From: JBDHWG01 sp039810085
GTDB lineage: Bacteria > Chloroflexota > Anaerolineae > Epilineales > JAHCIE01
Assembly: GCA_039810085.1 (NCBI GenBank)
Contig: JBDHWG010000023.1
Coordinates: forward strand, 1 to 64,000
Direction: 5' to 3'
DNA length: 64,000 bases
Shown here: positions 57,578-64,000 of the stretch, one piece after another
Layout of the letters: every line of letters begins with the position of its first letter
Position numbering within the stretch: position 1 is the first letter of the stretch
Position numbers and translations under genes: made by a program
The notes under the pieces: generated by a model
Seen by the model: the letters and a program-made list of their open reading frames with translations, nothing else
What the model was told of the DNA's origin: nothing
Database searches by the model: none

Positions 57578-60500
57578 CTATGGGGCGACGAGGCGGAAGG
57601 GCGCGCTCTGGCTCCACACGGACGGCGGCCGGCTGCCGATCTCGGCGCGCACCCGCAGGCAGACGCTAGTGCTGGCCGTGTTTGGCGTCGTCCAGGCGTA
57701 GGTCAACACGTCCGGCGGGGTGACGGTGATGGGCGTCCACGTCTGGGTGAACGGCGCGCCGACGTGGATGTCGTCCACGTACCAGCCGTCGCGCGAACTC
57801 GACGTGTCCGTCGCCAGGCGGAAGCGCAGCCGAATCGCCTGCCCCACCCACGGCGACAAATCGGCGCGGCTCTCGATCCAGCCGCCGCTGTCGCCGCTGA
57901 ACGCCTGCCGTCCACCGAGCGGGTTGCCGAAGTTGTCCGAGATAGTGCGCGTGTAGCCATTCTGGGTGAAGCGCGGCCCCAGGTCGGCCCACGTCGCGCC
58001 GTTGTCGACGCTGACTTCCACCACGCCGCCATCGTAGCCGCGGCCGGTGTCGGCGGTCGAGGCTTCGAGGTCGTAGCGGTGCCAGAAGGCCAGCTCGGCG
58101 CCCGTCGTCGGCGTGATCGGCTGGCTGACGAGGTACTCGTCACTCGTCGTGTCCATGTCCTTGGCGAACCAGCTATGGCTTGGGCTGTGGGACGCCGCGT
58201 CGGTGATAATCCAGTTGGTTGTCCCGACGCCGTGGGCCGTACCCCAGCCGCCCGGCCCGCTCTCGACGCTGTCGAAGAAGCCGTCGCTCGGCACGCACGC
58301 CGGCGAGAACTCCAGCCGGAAGGCGGCGCCGGGCTGCGGCACGGGCATCTGCCAGGTCACGTTGACCGTGCTCCCGGCGGTGATGCTCTCGCCGCCGACG
58401 GGATACGTGAGTCTGGGCGGGTTCGCGCCCATCGGCGTCGGCGTGGCCGTGGGCGGCAGCGTGGCCGTGGGCGACGGCGTGATGGTCGGCGTGGGCGACG
58501 GCAGCGGCGTCCAGGTCGGCGGCGGCGTGGGCGTGGGCGACGGCGTCTCCGGCGTCGGCGTCGGACCGGCCTGGTTGGAGCCGCCCATAATCCAGGGTAG
58601 GAACACGCGCGGCGTCAGGTTCGTCCTGAAGGTCAGCGCGAACGGACGGCCCGTGTTCCACGCCGACGCCTTGTAGTTGTCGCCCTCGCCGCGCACGCGC
58701 ACGCAGTAGTTGTCGCCGGTCACGTTAGGGACGGTCCAGCGCAGGCTCGTGGCGCCGGGGGCGCTGAGGCCGATTGGCTGCCAGGTGATGCTGAACGGCT
58801 GCCCGACGAGAATATCGTCCACCCACCACCCGTCTTTGGCGACCGAGCTATCGGTTCCCTGGCGGAAGCGGATGCGGATGACCTTGCCGGCCCACAGCGA
58901 CAGCGTCGCGCGGGTCTCGATCCAGCCGCCGCTGTCGCCGGTGAAGGCAGGGCGGCCGGCCAGGGGGTTGCTCGCGCCGGCGCTGATGGTGTAGTCGTAG
59001 CCGTTCTGCGTCATCTGGGAACCAAGGTCGGTCCAGTGGGCGCCGCCGTCGTCGCTGACCTCCACCACGCCGCCATCATAGGCGGCGACGCTGTTGCCCT
59101 CCATGTTGTAGCTGTGCCAGAACGAGAGGATCGAGCCGGGCGCGACGTGGATGGGCGGGCTGATGAGGGACTGGTCGCTGGTCGTGCTCTGGCTGGGCGA
59201 GAACCAGCTATGGGATGAGTCGTGCCCCTTGTCGGCGACGACGCGCCAGTCACTCTGGCCCTGGGCGTGTTGGACCGACCAGCCGTCCGGCCCGTTCTCC
59301 ACGTTGTCGAAGAAGTCGCCGTGCGGCTGGCACTCGTCCGTGTACTCCACGCGGTAGGCGACATCCGAGGCCACGGCGCTGGTCGACCACGTGATGGTAA
59401 TCGGCGAGCCGGCCGTAATCGTCTCGCCACCCGCCGGATACGTCAGCGACGGCGTCGCGGCGGTGGGGATCTGGATCAGGCCGCGCTGGAGCATGCAGCT
59501 CCGAATGAGGTCATGGTGCGCGCCGCCGAACAGGTTGACGTCGGCGACCTGCAGGGCGTCCACCGCCGTCTCGAAAGCGGTGTCGCTGGAATCGGGCAGC
59601 AGGCTGAACTGGTGGTGCAGCACGAGCTTCATAATGTCGTCCCGCGCCTGCGTGTTCGCGCCCATGCCTTCGTAGACACACGTCAGCGCCGCCGACCAGA
59701 AGCGCCCGTCGTTGTGCTCCTCCTGGGGATGGCCGGGGTACGCGCCGATATCTTGCCCGCTGCTCTCGTTGCGCCCGTTGATCCAGCGCAGGCAGCCGCC
59801 CCCCGGACTGCCGGCCGGGTTGTAGGCCGTCGCGTCCCAGTCGCCGATGCAATACTTGGCCGCCGTCGCCTGGTAGCCAGCATTGCCCTTGCCAATATTC
59901 GCCATGCCGGCCAGGAAATCGCCAAAGCCCTCGCCCATGGCGCGCTGCGGCGTGTTCTTCACGGGCCCCCAGCCCGGCACCTGGTTGTCCTGGATGGCGT
60001 GGCCGTACTCGTGGACGACGATATCGGCGTCCTCCGCGTCCGGCACGCCGCCGTCGCCGAAGTGCAGCCCGCCGTCCACCGAGGTGTAGTTGGAGTTGTC
60101 GTCGGCGATACAGTGGACGTTGACCGGCACCGGGCGGTTGTTCACGTTGCTGAAGCCGAGGGATTGGATCCAACGCTGGACGCTCGTGATGGCGTAGTAG
60201 GCCAGCACTTCCTGGAAGCGCGGGTCGTTGCGGCTGTAGGTGTAGACGCGGCTCGGCTCGTTCGCCAGCCCTGGCTGATACGCCTGGGTATACGGCGGGT
60301 GAATTTCGGTGTCGCAGCCCTCGATGCCGGGCGCGGTCACGTCCGCGTACGCGCCCTTGAGGGTGCGCACCGCCGGATCGAGGTCGGTCAGGGTAACTGG
60401 CACACGCGCCGCGTCCAGCGCCGGGCTGGCCGCGTGATTGTTGTCGCGCAGGGTCGTGTTGCCGGTGTCCTGGACGGCGTTGGGGTCATACGTCAGCGCC

Positions 60501-61177
60501 GTGCCGGTGTCATGCACGATGCTGTCCCACTGCGCCAGGATTTTGCCGTCCGTCGCCGAGACCATGACGTGCCAGTCGGCCATGGGCGACTGCGTCGGCA
60601 GGAAGACGTGCCAGGCGAGCTGTGGGGCCATGCCCTGGGCGTAGATGACCAGCGCGGTCGTGGCCGGCGCGCGCAGGCGGGCGGCGGCCGGTGTGGCCGC
60701 GATGGCCGTCGCCTGCGCCTGGCCCGCCTCCATGCGCGGTGTCACGTCCACGTCGGGGTTGGGGAGGGCCTGGTTGAGAATCCACTGCGCCTTCCCCTGG
60801 GGCGTGTACTGCACCAGGACCGCGCCCAGGTACACCGGGACGCCCTTGTGAACCTGCTGGAAGCGGACGGAGGTCGCCACGTCCGTCTGATGCACCGTCG
60901 TCAGGGCCAGGTCGCGCCCGTCGCGCTGGAGGCCGAGGCGCTGGGCGGGCGCGGCCAGGATGCCGCGCGCCACGCTCTCGGGGTCGCGCCGGGTATCGAC
61001 CGTGCCGCAGTCCGCCAGCTCGCGGATAGCGCCCGTCGCCTTGTCCGTCTTGACACTGGCGCAGCCCGTGCCGGCGGCCCCGGACGCGGCGCTGTTGGGG
61101 GTCGGCCCTTGCGCCTGCGCCGTCCCGAGCGCCAGAATGAACACAAGAATTGGGAGGAGGATGCGAGTCCAACGCAC
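57578..61177 (-). CDS. Secreted M36/thermolysin-like metalloprotease with FTP propeptide and duplicated C-terminal modules
   Basis: A 1199-residue exported protein. The GTG at 61177 after AAGGATG opens on a clean signal peptide (RWTRILLPILVFILALGTAQA). An FTP/PepSY-like propeptide region covers about residues 40-210 (VRFQQVHKGVPVYLGAVLVQY, WHVFLPTQ). The catalytic zinc motif VVHEYGHAIQDN and downstream MGEGFGDFLAG (third ligand Glu) fit gluzincins of the M36/M4 type. The C-terminal half has two similar modules, each with a Ser/Ile-rich LTYP.GGE.ITAGS strand region and a MAM/jelly-roll-like part (FFD[NS]VE.GP.GW), joined by a Pro/Thr-rich linker (TPTPETPSPTPTPPPTW). Confidence 0.93.
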   Translation of the reverse strand: MRWTRILLPILVFILALGTAQAQGPTPNSAASGAAGTGCASVKTDKATGAIRELADCGTVDTRRDPESVARGILAAPAQRLGLQRDGRDLALTTVHQTDVATSVRFQQVHKGVPVYLGAVLVQYTPQGKAQWILNQALPNPDVDVTPRMEAGQAQATAIAATPAAARLRAPATTALVIYAQGMAPQLAWHVFLPTQSPMADWHVMVSATDGKILAQWDSIVHDTGTALTYDPNAVQDTGNTTLRDNNHAASPALDAARVPVTLTDLDPAVRTLKGAYADVTAPGIEGCDTEIHPPYTQAYQPGLANEPSRVYTYSRNDPRFQEVLAYYAITSVQRWIQSLGFSNVNNRPVPVNVHCIADDNSNYTSVDGGLHFGDGGVPDAEDADIVVHEYGHAIQDNQVPGWGPVKNTPQRAMGEGFGDFLAGMANIGKGNAGYQATAAKYCIGDWDATAYNPAGSPGGGCLRWINGRNESSGQDIGAYPGHPQEEHNDGRFWSAALTCVYEGMGANTQARDDIMKLVLHHQFSLLPDSSDTAFETAVDALQVADVNLFGGAHHDLIRSCMLQRGLIQIPTAATPSLTYPAGGETITAGSPITITWSTSAVASDVAYRVEYTDECQPHGDFFDNVENGPDGWSVQHAQGQSDWRVVADKGHDSSHSWFSPSQSTTSDQSLISPPIHVAPGSILSFWHSYNMEGNSVAAYDGGVVEVSDDGGAHWTDLGSQMTQNGYDYTISAGASNPLAGRPAFTGDSGGWIETRATLSLWAGKVIRIRFRQGTDSSVAKDGWWVDDILVGQPFSITWQPIGLSAPGATSLRWTVPNVTGDNYCVRVRGEGDNYKASAWNTGRPFALTFRTNLTPRVFLPWIMGGSNQAGPTPTPETPSPTPTPPPTWTPLPSPTPTITPSPTATLPPTATPTPMGANPPRLTYPVGGESITAGSTVNVTWQMPVPQPGAAFRLEFSPACVPSDGFFDSVESGPGGWGTAHGVGTTNWIITDAASHSPSHSWFAKDMDTTSDEYLVSQPITPTTGAELAFWHRYDLEASTADTGRGYDGGVVEVSVDNGATWADLGPRFTQNGYTRTISDNFGNPLGGRQAFSGDSGGWIESRADLSPWVGQAIRLRFRLATDTSSSRDGWYVDDIHVGAPFTQTWTPITVTPPDVLTYAWTTPNTASTSVCLRVRAEIGSRPPSVWSQSAPFRLVAP

Positions 61178-61282
61178 AGCAGGACATCCTTTCAAGTCGG
61201 CCGTTGCCTATCATGACGCCGGAAGGGCGGCAAAGAGTACGCCGTCCCACGCGGAGTTCGCCCCCCCCTCCTGGGGGCAAAC

Positions 61283-61309
61283 AAAAAGGGGCGCTCCAAC
61301 AAGCGCCCC
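61283..61309 (-). terminator. Terminator for the tRNA-Leu gene
   Basis: On the minus strand GGGGCGCT and AGCGCCCC form an 8-bp stem with a 6-nt loop and are followed by TTTTTG. It starts 10 bp after the tRNA. Confidence 0.88.
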
Positions 61310-61318
61310 TCCCTCGTG

Positions 61319-61399
61319 TGCGGGCGGAGAGACTTGAACTCTCACGTCCGAAGACACAGCATCCTAAGTGCTGCGCGTCTGCCATTCCGCCACGCCCGC
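61319..61399 (-). tRNA. tRNA-Leu (anticodon UAG)
   Basis: On the minus strand GCGGGCG and CGCCCGC form the acceptor stem with A as discriminator. The anticodon arm is CAGCA-CTTAGGA-TGCTG with TAG at the anticodon. A class II variable arm (TGTCTTCGGACGT) and the T arm GAGAGTTCAAGTCTCTC follow. The CCA end is not encoded. It reads CUA and, with wobble, other CUN codons. Confidence 0.95.
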
Positions 61400-61491
61400 T
61401 TGCGTATTCGATGCCTGGCTCTTCCGTGTCTTACTGAGAGCTAATGTTAGCCCGATTGCCTCCGATGGTCAAGCGCGGCCCTGGTCCTGTC

Positions 61492-61520
61492 TTGAGGACC
61501 TTGGGCCATTTGAGTATAAT
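61492..61520 (+). promoter_or_regulatory. ctaA promoter
   Basis: TTGAGG at 61492-61497, a 17-bp spacer and a perfect TATAAT at 61515-61520, 78 bp before the start codon. Confidence 0.75.
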
Positions 61521-61598
61521 CCGCTTTAGACGGCCGCGGCCAGGGCGCTCGCTCCTGGGACGCCCGGCGCGGGTCGCCGAAGGGTTAAGGACTTTCTT

Positions 61599-62576
61599 AT
61601 GTCTCTCAATCGATTCGCCAAATACGCCTGGTTCGTCGTCGGCCTCAACATCCTCGTGGTGATGTGGGGCGCGTACGTGCGCGCCACCGGCTCGGGCGCG
61701 GGCTGCGGCCAGCACTGGCCGCTGTGCAACGGTGAGATCGTGCCCCTGAACGCCCAGGTGGCGACCCTGGTCGAGTTCTCCCATCGCCTGTCCAGCGGCC
61801 TGGCGCTCCTGTCCGTCGCCGTGCTCGCCGTCTGGGCCTTCCGCGCCTACGCCAAGGGCGACCCGGTGCGCCTCGGCGCGACGCTCTCGGTCATTTTCAT
61901 TCTAAGCGAAGCCCTCGTCGGCGCGGGCCTCGTCCTGTTCCAGCTCGTCGCCCACAACGAGTCGGCCACGCGCGCCGTCTCCATCGCCGTCCACCTCGTC
62001 AACACGTTCCTTCTGCTCGGCGCCCTGACGCTGACGGCGTGGTGGGCCAGCGGCGGCGCGCGCCTCGCCCTGCGCCGCAAGGGGGGACTGACGACGGCGA
62101 TGACGCTGGGCCTGCTGGGCATGATGTGGATCGGCGCGAGTGGCGCGATTGTCGCGCTGGGCGACACGCTCTTCCCGCCCGACTCGCTGGCGGCGGGGCT
62201 GTCGCAGGACTTCGACCCGGCGGCGCACTTCCTGGTGCGCCTGCGCCTCATCCACCCCATCCTGGCCGTGCTCATCGGCCTGGCGCTGATCGGCCTGGCG
62301 TACTACGCCGAGAAGGAATCGCCGGGCCGCTGGGTGCAGCGCTGGGGCAACGCGCTCAAATTGATGGTGCTGGCGCAGTGGGGGGCGGGCGTCGTCAACG
62401 TGGCGCTGCTGGCGCCGGTGTGGATGCAGCTGCTGCACCTGCTGCTGGCCGACGTGACGTGGGTCGCGCTCATCCTGCTAAGCGCCGCTGCCCTGGCCGC
62501 GCCCGAACCCCAGCGCGCCGAGCCGCCCCTCGCCGCCACCGTTCCGGGCGGCCCACTGCCGGCCGCGAACAAGTAA
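61599..62576 (+). CDS. ctaA: Heme A synthase (COX15/CtaA family)
   Basis: A 325-residue polytopic membrane protein with about eight TM helices. Key features: MWGAYVRATGSGAGCGQHWPLCNGEIVP with the conserved Cys pair in the first extracytoplasmic loop, EFSHRLSSGLALL with a heme-ligand His, AVHLVNTFLLLGAL with another His, VRLRLIHPILAVLIGL and LLHLLLADVTWVAL for the C-terminal pair. It oxidises heme O to heme A for aa3-type cytochrome oxidase, so the organism should respire with oxygen. No ctaB or oxidase subunit lies within the window. GGTTAAGGAC serves as a moderate ribosome site. Confidence 0.93.
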   Translation: MSLNRFAKYAWFVVGLNILVVMWGAYVRATGSGAGCGQHWPLCNGEIVPLNAQVATLVEFSHRLSSGLALLSVAVLAVWAFRAYAKGDPVRLGATLSVIFILSEALVGAGLVLFQLVAHNESATRAVSIAVHLVNTFLLLGALTLTAWWASGGARLALRRKGGLTTAMTLGLLGMMWIGASGAIVALGDTLFPPDSLAAGLSQDFDPAAHFLVRLRLIHPILAVLIGLALIGLAYYAEKESPGRWVQRWGNALKLMVLAQWGAGVVNVALLAPVWMQLLHLLLADVTWVALILLSAAALAAPEPQRAEPPLAATVPGGPLPAANK

Positions 62577-62589
62577 GCGGCGACAGGCG

Positions 62590-63335
62590 ACACCCCTAAG
62601 ATTGGAACCACGGAAGGCACTGAATACACGGAAAGGGGAAGAGATGTGTCTTCATTCCGTGTCTTCCGTGTCTTCCGTGGTAGACTTCTTAGGGGCGGCG
62701 GTGGGCGACAGACACCGACTGTCATGCCGAGGGACGAGGCATCTGGGCCGCCGATGCGGCTAAGATTGGAACCACGGAAGGCACGGAATACACGGAAAGG
62801 AAAGAGATGTCTCTTCATTCCGTGTATTCTGTGTCTTCCGTGGTAGACTTCTTGGGGTCGCGGCGGGCGACATCGCCGGTTGTCATGCCGAGGCACGCGG
62901 CATCCCCCGGCGGCGTTCAGCCGTCGTTGCGAGCAGAGCATTGGGGGTGCGGGGGCGGTACTGCGCCCCTGCTGGCGAAGCAACCTCCCGCCCTTGCAAT
63001 AGACGCGCGAGTGTCGGACCACGAACGGCGCGAAAGAAGAAGAGGGTTGAAACGCAGAGGCGCAACGGCGCAAAGGGAAGACAAGAGCGCCGTTGTCATG
63101 TTGAGTAGAACGACGTATTCCCCGGCGGCGGCGCAGACTCGAAGTCTGCGCCTGAACAGGGCAAAGCCTGCCGAGGCAGGCTGGGATGGGCGTGTCATCG
63201 CCGAGCCAGCCTGCTTCGAGCAGGCTTCGTCGTCTCAGACGCCGATTTCGAATCGGCGGCGTCGGCGAGCGACAACGCCGCTAAGATGGGAACCACGGAA
63301 GGCACAGAAGACACGGAAAGGGAAGTTGATATCCT
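62590..63335. repeat. Dense repeat block: CACGGAAGA palindromes, family C, family A and GCGCAAAGG elements
   Basis: 62600-62688 and 62767-62850 are CACGGAAGG/TTCCGTGT palindromes, with a partial family-C unit (GTCATGCCGAGGGACGAGG) between them. 62880-62998 has a second family-C start and a truncated family-A unit. 63016-63075 shows CACGAACGG and GCGCAA half-elements. 63120-63235 has GCAGACTCGAAGTCTGCG and GAGCCAGCCTGCTTCGAGCAGGC hairpins. 63290-63320 is another CACGGAAGG half. No gene is seen in 62577-63433. Confidence 0.85.
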
Positions 63336-63433
63336 CCTTTTAAGCAGGCGCTTTGCGCGTGACTGGCGCCGGTGCTAGAATTTAGCTGTGCTGTCAACGG
63401 ACGAAGGCATGGATTGGGAGGTGGAGCTTGCCA

Positions 63434-63826
63434 ATGGGGACTGATGAACGAGCAATCCGCGAGGCGCATTCCACCTGGATCGATGCCGTCAACGCCGGCG
63501 ATCTTGTCCGCTTGCTCACCATGATGACAGATGATGTCGTGTTTCTCACTCCGGGTCAACCGCCGGCCGGTCGGGACGAGTTTTCCGCCGCCTTCCCGGC
63601 CGCTCATCGACAAGCGCAGATCCGTTGCGTCAGCGAGTTGGAAGAGGTCGTGGTCGTTGGCGACGTCGCCTACACGTGGAGCCGGGATTTGTTATCCGTG
63701 ACCCCGCTCGACGGCGGCGAGGCGGCGCAGCTGGCCGGTCATCGTCTCACGGTATGGCGTCGACAGCCCGACGGCCGCTGGCGCCTGGCCCGCGATGCCC
63801 ACACGTTGACCCCGGTGGAAAGCTGA
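63434..63826 (+). CDS. SnoaL/NTF2-like (DUF4440) protein
   Basis: A 130-residue cone-shaped-barrel protein. The ATG at 63434 is favoured because GGGAGGTGGAG lies about 8 bp ahead, while an in-frame TTG two codons earlier is too close. Typical DUF4440 segments are AIREAHSTWIDAVNAGDLVRLLTMMTDDVVFLTPGQPPAGRDEF, VVVVGDVAYTWSRDLLSV and VWRRQPDGRWRLARDAH. Members include ketosteroid-isomerase-like enzymes and calcium/calmodulin-association-like proteins, and the ligand here is unknown. A TAGAAT -10-like element is near 63376. Confidence 0.88.
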   Translation: MGTDERAIREAHSTWIDAVNAGDLVRLLTMMTDDVVFLTPGQPPAGRDEFSAAFPAAHRQAQIRCVSELEEVVVVGDVAYTWSRDLLSVTPLDGGEAAQLAGHRLTVWRRQPDGRWRLARDAHTLTPVES

Positions 63827-63848
63827 GGTCGTGAGAGGGTCGTGCGCG

Positions 63849-64000
63849 ATGGATCGTTTCGACACGTGTGACCGCTGCGGGCACCCGTTGGAGCCGCGCA
63901 ACTGCAAGGAGGTCTGCCCGCGCTGCGGCGCGCGCCTCGACTGCTCCGACGTGCCGACCGTCCATCGGCCCGGTGATGCCCGCGCCTCGCGCCCGGACAA
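63849..64000 (+). CDS. Zinc-ribbon protein, 3' end outside the window
   Basis: ATG at 63849 opens a frame that is still open at the window edge (50 codons seen). It has two Cys pairs, CDRCG near residue 7 and CPRCGARLDC near residue 24, that fit a zinc ribbon. A Cys at EPRNCKEVC adds to the cluster. The rest is Arg/Pro/Asp-rich and polar. It lies 22 bp after the NTF2-like gene. The reading frame and Cys spacing are the only support, and the function is unknown. Confidence 0.6.
   Translation, partial: MDRFDTCDRCGHPLEPRNCKEVCPRCGARLDCSDVPTVHRPGDARASRPD

Noticed and set aside
59222..61216. 664-codon frame antisense to the metalloprotease
   Set aside because: Arg/Val-rich shadow without ribosome site. 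The sense strand carries the HEYGH protease.

Overview
The window is GC-rich bacterial chromosome. The most likely source is a Chloroflexota-type organism. The pointers are secreted and lipid-anchored proteins with Pro/Thr/Ala-rich linkers, NHL and YVTN propellers, an intein-bearing RtcB, heme A synthase and very dense intergenic palindromic repeats. This assignment is an inference from gene style, because no rRNA or marker tree is available. Housekeeping anchors are rpsT, plsX, ddl, rnz, rsmG, glyA, ctaA and one tRNA-Leu(UAG).

Layout. 1-3.4 kb: repeats, a CoA-binding protein and a secreted NHL/PA14 protein. 3.5-7.5 kb: three phage-structural-like genes split by a large repeat array. 7.6-12.9 kb: a hotdog thioesterase with a K+ channel, then an operon of three oxidoreductases. 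13.3-18.2 kb: rpsT, a HicAB module flanked by duplicated terminators, a secreted tandem-repeat protein behind a poly-G promoter, and an IS481-type element with 15-bp target duplications. 18.6-25.2 kb: a phosphotransferase-like protein, a secreted BNR-repeat protein, an SDR, acylphosphatase and a FecR-like membrane protein. 25.4-28.5 kb: rtcB carrying a 529-residue intein that itself contains intergenic repeat DNA. 28.9-35.3 kb: small enzymes, a MNT/HEPN toxin-antitoxin pair, a cupin, and an ECF sigma/anti-sigma pair divergent from a YVTN-cupredoxin lipoprotein, with matching GGAAT-N18-GTY promoters on both strands. 35.5-40.0 kb: a five-gene operon of two paralogous membrane proteins, a small protein, an HExxH zincin and a TraD/VirD4-like ATPase. 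This operon is the best candidate for an undescribed system. 40-57.5 kb: GH13 amylase, plsX, HAD, ddl, rnz, a CNNM-type transporter, an rsmG-to-GNAT gene string, glyA and a DUF433/DUF5615 pair. 57.5-64 kb: a large secreted M36/M4-like metalloprotease, tRNA-Leu, ctaA, an NTF2-like protein and a truncated zinc-ribbon gene.

Intergenic DNA is dominated by several repeat families. Family A has GTCATTGCGAG/CTCGCAATGAC termini. Family B has GTCATGCTGAGCG termini. Family C is GTCATGCCG...GGCATCTGG...GTCGGGGTGACA. A further set has a 9-nt period, with cores such as CACGGAAGA, CACGAAAGG, CACAGAGGG and GCGCAAAGG, arranged as inverted repeats. These elements nest in one another, are hit by the IS, and in one case have entered a coding sequence.
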